Counted from the stretch's first letter, positions 1 to 5,376 are shown. The stretch is DNA of 7,398 nucleotides from an uncultured Lachnospiraceae bacterium (GCA_902797565.1 CADBTO010000174.1:1-7398), one strand, 5' to 3'. Notes: a model not told the origin generated them from the letters alone. Translations and numbers: made by a program.

Positions 1-71
1 AGCAGTCCAGACAGGGCTTCGTTTTTGTCCGTTTTTCTAGATGGACTTTACAACATGTTTTCACATATACG

Positions 72-100
72 ATATTACCACCTTTTCCCGTACCTGTCAA
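72..100 (-). promoter_or_regulatory. Strong leftward sigma-A promoter
   Basis: Read on the minus strand, a perfect -35 box TTGACA (100 to 95) is followed by a 17-bp spacer and a -10 box TAATAT (77 to 72). The -10 is preceded by TGG, making it an extended -10. Transcription would start near position 65 and leave the window to the left, so the gene it serves is not visible. No start codon with a ribosome binding site occurs in the 65 bases that remain. The -35 overlaps the 14-bp box at 96-109, a suitable place for an operator. Confidence 0.7.
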
Positions 101-109
101 GCACGTTTT
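96..109 (+). repeat. 14-bp box GTCAAGCACGTTTT, copy 1
   Basis: This sequence recurs identically at 396-409, and its 10-bp core AGCACGTTTT occurs inverted at 1486-1495. This copy overlaps the -35 of the leftward promoter. A shared regulator site is a reasonable inference, but the sequence alone does not show what binds. Confidence 0.5.
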
Positions 110-353
110 TCCACCTGCCAATCCACTCTATCTGTCTAGTGCACGCTGCTCCGCGCGCGGGATGCTCCCAAGCCACATCATACTTCCCGTCCACCCAGCC
201 CGACTTCCAGCTGCTCCTGGTACACATCCCGACTTCCAGATGCCACACAGCCCACTTTCCGCGGAACGCGTACCCCATTTCGCGTTTTGTCAATTACGCA
301 AAAAGCGGCAAACAGGCGCTGGACCAACCCTTTTTTATGCTATTAAGCGATTA

Positions 354-382
354 AACGGCATCGCCGTTGAGGCACACGCCTC
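354..382. repeat. Two abutting perfect hairpins
   Basis: Positions 354-368 form AACGGC-ATC-GCCGTT (6-bp stem, 3-base loop). Positions 369-382 follow with no gap and form GAGGC-ACAC-GCCTC (5-bp stem, 4-base loop). Neither has a T-run on the plus strand, so terminator function there is unlikely. On the minus strand the first stem is followed only by TTTAAT, which is weak. Function is unknown. Confidence 0.5.
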
Positions 383-395
383 TGGCATGCACATG

Positions 396-409
396 GTCAA
401 GCACGTTTT
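396..409 (+). repeat. 14-bp box GTCAAGCACGTTTT, copy 2
   Basis: Identical to the box at 96-109 and exactly 300 bp away. It lies about 65 bp upstream of the promoter of the HTH regulator gene. On the minus strand it also reads CTTGAC, but no -10 follows at promoter spacing, so it is probably not a promoter here. Confidence 0.5.
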
Positions 410-475
410 ACAATTTTATTACACCCATCCACTCGTCCCCCGCCACCATAATTCAAATGAAATGTGCCCTGCCAC

Positions 476-505
476 TTGCAGGCTCCCACCATTTTATGCT
501 ATCAT
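476..505 (+). promoter_or_regulatory. Probable promoter of the HTH regulator gene
   Basis: A -35-like TTGCAG (476-481) is followed, 18 bp later, by TATCAT (500-505). The -10 carries the extended element TGC directly upstream (497-499). Transcription would begin near 512 and leave about a 40-base leader before the AGGAGG site. This placement argues against the upstream ATG at 462 as the translation start, because it would lie outside the transcript. Confidence 0.5.
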
Positions 506-538
506 CTTCTGGGGCAATCAAAACCATTTCACTGCCAG

Positions 539-544
539 AGGAGG
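539..544 (+). promoter_or_regulatory. Ribosome binding site AGGAGG that points to an ATA start
   Basis: A full AGGAGG match is followed at 7-base spacing by ATA (552-554), in frame with the HTH domain. No ATG, GTG or TTG occurs in this frame between the site and residue 25 of the protein, which already lies inside the HTH fold. The site therefore selects ATA as the start, unless the base at 554 is an error or a mutation of an ancestral ATG. Confidence 0.6.
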
Positions 545-551
545 TGATACC

Positions 552-1418
552 ATATCGCGATCAAAAGAACCTAACCATTCGACCGTCGGCGCAAATATCC
601 GCGCATTCCGGAAACAGAAACACATGACACAGCAGGATCTGGCGCTGCTGACCGGAGAAGACGGTCCAACGCATTCGTATATCAGCAAGATTGAAGGCGG
701 AAACAAAGCCCCGCCGCTCGATACCCTTGAGAAAATCGCAGCCGCGCTGGACGTGAGCATTCCAGACCTGCTGGGTCTCCCGCCCGCAAAGCCGCCGGAC
801 CCAGACCCGGTGCTCCCCACAGATACAGGTGAAGTAAAAGAATCACGCTCCAATACTTCTTCGGGGTTGTCCAGCATGGAGCCCAGAGATGTGACCAGCC
901 TGACATCAGGAATTGTGCCTGGCTTGGCTCCAGGAAGCGTGCCTGGCATGCATCCAGAGAGGATACCCGGCATAAACCAAGAAACTGCACCCGGCTTGGC
1001 TCCAGGAAGCGTGCCTGACTTGACATCGAGAACTACACCCGGTATAGCATCGGAAACTGTGGCTGGCTTGGCTCCAGGAAGCATGCCTGACTTGACATCG
1101 AGAACTACACCCGGTATGGCATCGGAAACTGTGGCTGGCCTGGCTCCAGGAAGCGTGCTTGACTTGACATCGAGAACTGCACCCGGCTTGACTCTGGAAA
1201 ACATGCCTGGCATGCATCCAGAGGGGATTCCCGGCATAAATCAGGAAACTGTGCCTGACATGGAGCCGGATCGAAACGAAAAACGCATCAGCAGCCTGCG
1301 AAAAAAATACCTTGCCTCCATCAACGAGCTGCTGCAGGACTGCAGCCCCAGAGAACTTGCAATCCTGCAGGATATTATTGCTGCAACACGGGATTCTCTG
1401 GACATCCATATGAAATAA
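552..1418 (+). CDS. XRE-family HTH transcriptional regulator with an octapeptide-repeat linker
   Basis: Putative DNA-binding regulator, 288 residues from the ATA start. Residues about 12-74 form a Cro/C1-type helix-turn-helix: NIRAFRKQK, then MTQQDLALLTG, then SYISKIEGGNKAPPLDTLEKIAAALDV, ending in the typical PDLLGL. A Pro/Asp-rich stretch (77-90) and a polar stretch lead into 17 tandem octapeptides (107-242). The last 46 residues look alpha-helical (SLRKKYLASINELLQ, then PRELAILQDIIAATRD) and could mediate oligomerisation or partner binding. The HTH assignment is firm; targets and ligand are unknown. The gene has its own promoter-like sequence, and 14-bp boxes lie on its upstream side, so autoregulation is possible. 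The start is the uncertain point. ATA behind AGGAGG is preferred here. ATG at 462 would add 30 residues but lacks a ribosome binding site and precedes the predicted transcript start. Confidence 0.8.
   Translation: MSRSKEPNHSTVGANIRAFRKQKHMTQQDLALLTGEDGPTHSYISKIEGGNKAPPLDTLEKIAAALDVSIPDLLGLPPAKPPDPDPVLPTDTGEVKESRSNTSSGLSSMEPRDVTSLTSGIVPGLAPGSVPGMHPERIPGINQETAPGLAPGSVPDLTSRTTPGIASETVAGLAPGSMPDLTSRTTPGMASETVAGLAPGSVLDLTSRTAPGLTLENMPGMHPEGIPGINQETVPDMEPDRNEKRISSLRKKYLASINELLQDCSPRELAILQDIIAATRDSLDIHMK
870..1277 (+). repeat. 17 tandem 24-bp (octapeptide) repeats within the HTH gene
   Basis: From codon TCC at 870, the frame divides cleanly into 17 octads, for example PGLAPGSV, PDLTSRTT, PGIASETV, PGMHPERI and PGINQETA. 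Pro or Ala is favoured at position 1, Gly or Asp at 2, Leu/Met/Ile at 3, and a small or hydrophobic residue at 8. Blocks of three octads recur with a 72-bp period, with GLAPGS-coding segments at 921, 993, 1065 and 1137. The pair PGMHPE(R/G)I-PGINQET recurs 264 bp (11 octads) apart, at 942 and 1206. High nucleotide identity between units indicates recent expansion by unequal crossing-over or slippage. Confidence 0.9.
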
Positions 1419-1485
1419 CTCAGCCAGAACATATCCTGAGAAATAAACTGGCGGCAAAAACAAGATCAAACACAGCACATCGGCG

Positions 1486-1495
1486 AAAACGTGCT
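1486..1495 (-). repeat. Inverted copy of the AGCACGTTTT core
   Basis: AAAACGTGCT on the plus strand is the reverse complement of the core found at 100-109 and 400-409. It lies 68 bases past the stop codon of the HTH gene. Its GTGCTG also pairs with CAGCAC at 1473-1478. So the regulator gene has this core on both sides. Confidence 0.4.
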
Positions 1496-1508
1496 GAAAT
1501 TCTGCAAA

Positions 1509-1547
1509 GAAATTTTTCATCGAAATTTTTCATCGAAATATTTCATC
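1509..1547 (+). repeat. Three tandem 13-bp repeats GAAATTTTTCATC
   Basis: Units at 1509-1521 and 1522-1534 are identical. The third, at 1535-1547, reads GAAATATTTCATC, which makes its first ten bases a perfect palindrome. They lie between the HTH gene and its terminator and run straight into the terminator's A-tract. They may be protein-binding sites or simple slippage products. Confidence 0.8.
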
Positions 1548-1591
1548 AAAAAACGGCCTGGAGAGGATCTGTCCTTTCCCGGCCGTTTTTT
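1548..1591. terminator. Very strong bidirectional intrinsic terminator
   Basis: The left arm is AAAAAACGGCC-T-GGAGAGGA, the loop TCTG (1568-1571), and the right arm TCCTTTCC-C-GGCCGTTTTTT. All positions pair except one T/C mismatch, with one G-U wobble, giving a stem of about 20 bp. T-runs flank the stem on both strands. It lies between two convergent transcription units: the HTH gene from the left and the lipoprotein operon from the right. The 12-bp palindrome TTACATATGTAA (1590-1601) follows immediately. Confidence 0.9.
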
Positions 1592-1638
1592 ACATATGTA
1601 AGAAGGCGAATCCGCGTCCCCCCTTCTTCCCGATCCAC

Positions 1639-1733
1639 CCCGCATCCAAAACGACGATTGTTTCTATCCAGCCCGCATCCAGACAACGATTGTTTCTATC
1701 TAGCCCGCATCCGGAACGACGATCGACTCTTCC
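1639..1733 (-). repeat. Tandem duplication of the lipoprotein gene's 3' end
   Basis: Three copies of a 32-33 bp unit, each beginning CCCGCATCC on the plus strand, start at 1639, 1672 and 1704. The 1704 copy encodes the C-terminus SIVVPDAG of the lipoprotein. The other two lie beyond the stop codon and carry the same sequence with small changes, including a 1-bp deletion. Where the gene has TAG (stop, 1702-1700), the next copy has TGG (Trp). Confidence 0.8.
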
Positions 1734-2296
1734 TCCGGATCACTATTCTCATCTACGAACTCCCTGTCATAGCCCGCATATTCATCTTCTGTATCACCTG
1801 CGCTGCTCCCGGCACCCGCACCTGAAGTTCCGCCCACGGAAGAATCCACATCCGGATCACTGTTTTCCTGGATGATGGCGTCCTCATCCGGATCGCTGTT
1901 TTCATCTACAAACGCATCTTCCCCTGGATCGCTTTCGCCACCGCCGGCCGCAGAAGGCGCAGCCGCCGCCTGCCCGGAAGACCCCTGTGCATTCTGCGCA
2001 GTTCCTCCGGCGGAGCTTCCCGCGGTACTTCCGGCATTGCTCCCGGAGCTATCCTCAGAACCACCTTCGGCATCTGCTTCCGTATCTGTGCCTTCCTGTG
2101 TATCACCGTCCTCAGTCGCATCCGAAACTTCATCCGGGTCGTCTGCTTCTGCATCGCTTAAATTTGCCCCAGTGTCCTCCTCTTCGATCGTACTACTGCC
2201 CCCGCACGCCACCAGACTCATCAGGCAGAACACGCCAGTCACGGCTGCTGCGCAGGCCCTCAGGATAATCCTTCCTTTCAAGCTTTTTTTTATCAC
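1700..2296 (-). CDS. Acidic low-complexity lipoprotein
   Basis: Predicted surface lipoprotein of 198 residues. A lysine-containing N-terminus and hydrophobic segment (10-30) end in the lipobox LVAC, with Cys31 as the lipidated residue. The mature part shows no recognisable fold. It is Asp/Glu/Ser/Gly/Ala-rich, with about 48 acidic residues in 168, a single Arg and no Lys. Segments near 121-154 and 183-194 repeat an (E)NSDP motif: ESDPGED, ENSDPDED, ENSDPDVD, ENSDPEEE. The start is GTG, with GGAGG (2308-2304) seven bases upstream. The gene follows the transglutaminase-like gene by 90 bases with no terminator between, so co-transcription is likely; the shared terminator is at 1548-1591. Function is unknown. 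Its composition suits a flexible, negatively charged surface spacer or a cation-binding protein; both are inferences. Confidence 0.8.
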   Translation of the reverse strand: MIKKSLKGRIILRACAAAVTGVFCLMSLVACGGSSTIEEEDTGANLSDAEADDPDEVSDATEDGDTQEGTDTEADAEGGSEDSSGSNAGSTAGSSAGGTAQNAQGSSGQAAAAPSAAGGGESDPGEDAFVDENSDPDEDAIIQENSDPDVDSSVGGTSGAGAGSSAGDTEDEYAGYDREFVDENSDPEEESIVVPDAG

Positions 2297-2303
2297 AGAA
2301 CCA

Positions 2304-2308
2304 CCTCC
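2304..2308 (-). promoter_or_regulatory. Ribosome binding site fixing the GTG start of the lipoprotein gene
   Basis: GGAGG on the minus strand lies seven bases before GTG (2296-2294). An ATG at 2310-2308 overlaps this site and opens only a five-codon frame that stops at the TGA overlapping the GTG, so it is not an alternative start for the lipoprotein. Confidence 0.7.
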
Positions 2309-2386
2309 ATTTCTTTTTTTCCCATTTTTCTTCCAACGCTTCTTTTCAGGCTTCTTTATTTTTCTTATATCAAAAATTTACAATAC

Positions 2387-3778
2387 CTATCTCTTTTGTC
2401 CAAGAAAGATCGTCTGAACAACTTCCGCACCTGTCATCCGCTCACCCTTCTGATTGTAATAGTACCGGTGTCCCTTATTCCAGCCAGACACCGCCTCTCC
2501 GGAAGGACTCACCAGATAACGCTTGGCGCCAATACTGACGATCTGCTCTTCCTCCGGTGTCTGCAAGCGTCCCAGTGTATCAAAGATATAGTTCTTTCCT
2601 TCAATTTCCGTGCTATACGTTGCCGCCTTCCCGTCCTCCTGGAAGTAATAGCGACCCCCGTCCAGCTCCTTCCAGCTGTTTTGGATCATCTTCCCCTTCT
2701 CATAGAAATAGTATGAACCAGCATCAAATGTTAATCCTTCTTTTTCTTTTCTTAAAGATTTTGCTTTTTTCTTCGCATGGGAAACACTGGAATACGGAAT
2801 CTGCACATGCAGCACGGGCTGCAGTCCATATTGTACATAACTCACGCCATAATAATCGTCGAAATTCTTTGCCTCCGCAAACAGGGAATCATACACTTTT
2901 CCGTGAAACTCCGTCCAGCTATGTCCCTCGCCATTTTCTCCCAGTGAATCATTACAGACATACACATCCTTGTACCCAAGGGCTGCAAGCAGGTACGCAA
3001 ACGCGCTCCCGTCCGCATGGCAGTCTCCTTCCTTCCGTATAAAAAAGTCATTCGCATTTTCCGCAGGCCAGCCATCAGACGGATCAAACACACGCATCGT
3101 CTTATATGGAAACTGCATGACATAATCAAAACAAGCCCGGATTTTCTCTTCCTCGCTCATTTTCCTGTTCGTGATTTTCCGGACGATCTTTGCCGCCCGT
3201 TTCTGAACTTTGAAATCCTCCGCATCCGCCGCCGTCATCTTCTTGCCATTGGAATAATACAGTTTTCCGTCTGCCTTAATATACTGGATCACACCTTTTT
3301 TGTTCGTGACATACACCCGCTCCTGCGTCCGGACTTTTCCAGTCTGCAGGATTCCATATGCATCAAAATAATAATACTTCTTCCCGATCTTCGTAAACCC
3401 GGTCTTGTATACACCATCCTGATAGTACATCCGGTCACCGGACGTCGTATCCAGCCAGCCCTGCATCGCTGCTCCTGCCCGATTCTGGGCCACCGCATCC
3501 TGCGCCCCGGCCGATTCGGAATCCACCGCCGCACTAGCCGGCTCTGTCCCATCTGCCTGCGCTGCAACCGCGCCAACCGGCTCTGTCCCATCTGCCTGCC
3601 CCCCGGCCGCCTGTACGCCTGACCCCTCCGCACCAGTGCCAGCCTCTGCCCCCTGCGCCATGTTCCTCTGGTTTTGCCCGGAAACAAATGCGCCATCAAG
3701 CAGCAACAGGGCAAAAGCCGCCGCCAAGATACACGCCCCCGCAAACTTTGCCCGTTTTATTCTGATCTGCATCTTCAT
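2387..3778 (-). CDS. Secreted protein with a transglutaminase-like core between cell-wall-binding repeats
   Basis: Exported wall-associated protein of 463 residues. A signal peptide or anchor spans about 9-34 (KRAKFAGACILAAAFALLLL). An Ala/Gly/Gln-rich linker (40-105) contains QADGTEP twice. Tyr/Gly-rich cell-wall-binding repeats, of the type found in choline-binding proteins, occupy about 107-180 (GWLDTTSGDRMYYQDG, KKYYYFDAYGILQTG, GKLYYSNGKKM) and again 350-450 (SYYFYEKGKMIQNSW, GRYYFQEDGK, HRYYYNQKGERM). Between them, 205-320 resembles the transglutaminase/cysteine-protease fold, with likely triad Cys253 (GDCHADGSAFAYLLAALGY), His286 (GHSWTEF) and Asp297 (VYDSLF). Members of this fold either cross-link or cleave, so the reaction is not determined. 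AAAGGAG lies only three bases before the first ATG; Met3, nine bases from the site, may be the true start. The gene heads a likely operon with the lipoprotein. Confidence 0.85.
   Translation of the reverse strand: MKMQIRIKRAKFAGACILAAAFALLLLDGAFVSGQNQRNMAQGAEAGTGAEGSGVQAAGGQADGTEPVGAVAAQADGTEPASAAVDSESAGAQDAVAQNRAGAAMQGWLDTTSGDRMYYQDGVYKTGFTKIGKKYYYFDAYGILQTGKVRTQERVYVTNKKGVIQYIKADGKLYYSNGKKMTAADAEDFKVQKRAAKIVRKITNRKMSEEEKIRACFDYVMQFPYKTMRVFDPSDGWPAENANDFFIRKEGDCHADGSAFAYLLAALGYKDVYVCNDSLGENGEGHSWTEFHGKVYDSLFAEAKNFDDYYGVSYVQYGLQPVLHVQIPYSSVSHAKKKAKSLRKEKEGLTFDAGSYYFYEKGKMIQNSWKELDGGRYYFQEDGKAATYSTEIEGKNYIFDTLGRLQTPEEEQIVSIGAKRYLVSPSGEAVSGWNKGHRYYYNQKGERMTGAEVVQTIFLGQKR
3538..3598 (-). repeat. 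22-bp direct repeat encoding QADGTEP twice
   Basis: CCGGCTCTGTCCCATCTGCC plus TG occurs at 3538-3559 and again at 3577-3598, a period of 39 bp (13 codons). It encodes the duplicated QADGTEP in the linker of the transglutaminase-like protein. Nucleotide identity is complete across the 22 bp, so the duplication is recent. Confidence 0.85.
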
Positions 3779-3877
3779 TTTCTCCTTTTATCAAACACTC
3801 CCGTTTCGCACACCTGTTTCCGGCATGCACTACTCCCCGAATCCATGCACTGCCTGTCCGGCATTTCATAGGCTTTA

Positions 3878-3906
3878 AGCATACCACGAACTTTTTTCTC
3901 CGGCAA
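3878..3906 (-). promoter_or_regulatory. Promoter of the transglutaminase-like/lipoprotein operon
   Basis: On the minus strand, TTGCCG (3906-3901), a 17-bp spacer and TATGCT (3883-3878) with TGG directly upstream form an extended -10 promoter. Transcription would start near 3872, giving a leader of about 94 bases. The leader carries repeated GTGCATG and ATGCCGG segments that could fold. Confidence 0.55.
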
Positions 3907-3908
3907 TG

Positions 3909-3937
3909 TTGCATGAAACGAATTTTTTTGGTATAGT
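3909..3937 (+). promoter_or_regulatory. Promoter of the GHL10-family gene
   Basis: TTGCAT (3909-3914), a 17-bp spacer and TATAGT (3932-3937) with TGG just upstream form a good extended -10 sigma-A promoter. Its -35 lies two bases from the -35 of the divergent promoter. Transcription would start near 3944, giving a leader of about 56 bases. Confidence 0.7.
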
Positions 3938-3999
3938 GGGGTTGTTTTTGTTATGAATGATCATAAAGCAACAGAAAGGATTATGAAGGAAGGATTATT

Positions 4000-5220
4000 A
4001 TGAAGAAACAAGCATCCACCAGAGCGCACAGGAGTTTTCTGCGCTCCAAAAGAATTCCAGGCATCTTCCTGGTCTGCCTCATGATTCTGGGGCTTCTGGG
4101 ATCAGTCCCGGACAGGCGCATCGGACAAACCACGGATCAGGAACCGGCAAAGGCGAACGCAGGCACCCTGGCACTCTCCACCGAAGCAGAGGCTGCAAAG
4201 TCTGCCTCCATCGTATCCAGTGGAAAAGAACTCCGCGGGATCTGGGTATCCGTCTTTGAGTTTTACAAAATCGGCCTCTCGAATAAATCAGAATCTACTT
4301 TCCGAAAAAATGCCAGAAAATACCTTCAGACAGCAAAGAAAAATAAACTGAATTCAATTTTTTTCCATGTGCGCGCGTTTGACGACTGTATCTGGAGCAG
4401 CGAAACGTTCAAAGTTTCCAAATACATCAAAGCTGGAAAATCTGTCACCGGCGCGAAGGCATTTGCTTCATGGGATGAAGATCCACTTGAAATCCTTTGT
4501 GAGGAATGCCACAACCTGGGGCTCGAATTCCATGCCTGGATGAATCCCTACCGCGTGGAGCTGCATTCCTATCTGGATCCCGGAAAGGCATCCAACCGGA
4601 AACGGGTGCTCAAGGCCGTGGATGAAGTGCTCTGCTATGATGTGGATGGCATACACTTTGATGATTACGCCTACAATGCGGATTCCTATATGGACACCGG
4701 AAACCGTTCCAAAAAATACAAAATCCACCTTTCCGCTGCGAAGCGCCGCCACAATGTGAACCTGCTGGTCAAGGCCGTATACAAAAAGGTGCATGCGGAA
4801 AATGAAGCGGTCTTTGGTATCTCGCCGCAGGGGAACTTTACAAACGCAATGGAGAGCGGGATGGATATCACGCAGTGGCTGAAAAAAACAGGCTTTGTGG
4901 ATTATGTCATGCCCCAGCTATACTGGACAAACAACTACACAAGCAAGGGGAACGTCAAACTGTTCTCCCAGTACCTGGCAAACTTCACCTCCCGTTGGAA
5001 GAACAAGAAAGTCCGGCTCTATGCGGGACTGGCGCTCTACCGCGCAGGCAGCGGAGACTTCGGGGATAAAGGCTGGAAGATGCGGACCACAAACCTGGCA
5101 AAGCAGGTGAAAGAACTAAGGAGCAAGGGCATCAAAGGCTTCGTCCTCTTCACCGGATCGAACCTTTATGATGGCGGCGCAGTCAAAAAAGAGCTGCAAA
5201 ACCTGAAGAAGCTGCTGTGA
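4000..5220 (+). CDS. Secreted glycosyl-hydrolase-like 10 (GHL10, DUF187) family protein
   Basis: Putative extracellular glycosidase of 406 residues. An N-terminal basic stretch and hydrophobic segment (19-34, IPGIFLVCLMILGLLG) form a signal peptide or anchor without a lipobox; a linker runs to about 75. The (beta/alpha)8-type domain fills 78-406, with family landmarks in order: RGIWVS (79-84), FFHVRAF (121-127), FHAWMNPYR (177-185), VDGIHFDDY (215-223), FGISPQGNF (272-280), DYVMPQLYW (301-309) and the C-terminal GFVLFTGSNLYDGG. Acidic residues of DGIHFDDY lie where catalytic residues would be expected; this is inference. Family members are tied to bacterial polysaccharide or cell-wall glycan hydrolysis, and the substrate here is unknown. 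The start is ATG behind AAGGAAGGA. The gene is divergent from the wall-binding operon and shares its promoter region. No clear terminator follows. Confidence 0.88.
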   Translation: MKKQASTRAHRSFLRSKRIPGIFLVCLMILGLLGSVPDRRIGQTTDQEPAKANAGTLALSTEAEAAKSASIVSSGKELRGIWVSVFEFYKIGLSNKSESTFRKNARKYLQTAKKNKLNSIFFHVRAFDDCIWSSETFKVSKYIKAGKSVTGAKAFASWDEDPLEILCEECHNLGLEFHAWMNPYRVELHSYLDPGKASNRKRVLKAVDEVLCYDVDGIHFDDYAYNADSYMDTGNRSKKYKIHLSAAKRRHNVNLLVKAVYKKVHAENEAVFGISPQGNFTNAMESGMDITQWLKKTGFVDYVMPQLYWTNNYTSKGNVKLFSQYLANFTSRWKNKKVRLYAGLALYRAGSGDFGDKGWKMRTTNLAKQVKELRSKGIKGFVLFTGSNLYDGGAVKKELQNLKKLL

Positions 5221-5323
5221 TGCGGAAGGCAGGCTCCGAGGTGCACCGCGCATACACGGCAGCGGATCATACTCTGCATCAACGCCCGTGCAGAAAATAT
5301 GCAATTTCAACAGGATTTACCGC

Positions 5324-5352
5324 TTGAAATCCATCATAAAAAGTGCTATAAC
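5324..5352 (+). promoter_or_regulatory. Promoter of the small gene at 5427
   Basis: TTGAAA (5324-5329), a 17-bp spacer and TATAAC (5347-5352), with TGC directly upstream, form a strong extended -10 promoter. Transcription would start near 5359, leaving a leader of about 68 bases. Confidence 0.75.
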
Positions 5353-5376
5353 ATGGAATGCAAGTGTATTGCCAGT

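Larger units (their letters stand above)
101..475. other. Intergenic region without a supported gene
   Basis: The plus strand here is pyrimidine-rich and therefore poor in stop codons, so several frames stay open. None has a ribosome binding site, and none gives a protein-like sequence. Visible structure includes a direct repeat CCCGACTTCCAG at 199-210 and 228-239, a 10-bp palindrome CCGCGCGCGG at 151-160, and an inverted repeat AACGCG/CGCGTT at 265-286. There is also an extended -10-like TGCTATTAA at 338-346 without a matching -35, the twin hairpins at 354-382, and the second 14-bp box. It is best read as a regulatory spacer between divergently transcribed units. Confidence 0.5.

Noticed and set aside
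265..288. Terminator-like inverted repeat AACGCG/CGCGTTTT
   Set aside because: The stem is only six bp with a ten-base loop, the T-run is four bases, and no gene ends upstream of it.
75..293. Minus-strand open frame of 72 codons, Trp-rich
   Set aside because: It covers the strong leftward promoter on the same strand, has no supporting ribosome binding site, and looks like a by-product of base composition.
162..551. Upstream extension of the HTH reading frame by up to 130 residues
   Set aside because: The frame is open, but the sequence is pyrimidine-rich and not protein-like, has no ribosome binding site at its ATGs, and lies upstream of the predicted promoter and AGGAGG site.
518..1237. 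Long minus-strand frames opposite the octapeptide array
   Set aside because: They are mirror images of the repeat in the plus-strand gene. The repeat keeps several frames open because its 24-bp unit lacks stops.
870..1277. CRISPR-like array
   Set aside because: The repeats are contiguous, in frame and encode protein, with no spacers between them.
1872..2417. Plus-strand frame of 181 codons opposite the lipoprotein
   Set aside because: Ser/Ala/Pro low complexity arising from the complement of Asp/Glu/Ser codons. The minus-strand gene has the lipobox and the ribosome binding site.
3017..3622. Plus-strand frame of 201 codons opposite the transglutaminase-like gene
   Set aside because: No ribosome binding site or recognisable domain. 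The minus strand encodes clear wall-binding repeats and a catalytic core.
5221..5323. Search for a terminator after the GHL10 gene
   Set aside because: Only a weak CTGCA/TGCAG stem near 5274-5293 without a T-run was found, so no terminator is called. Read-through into the next unit is possible.
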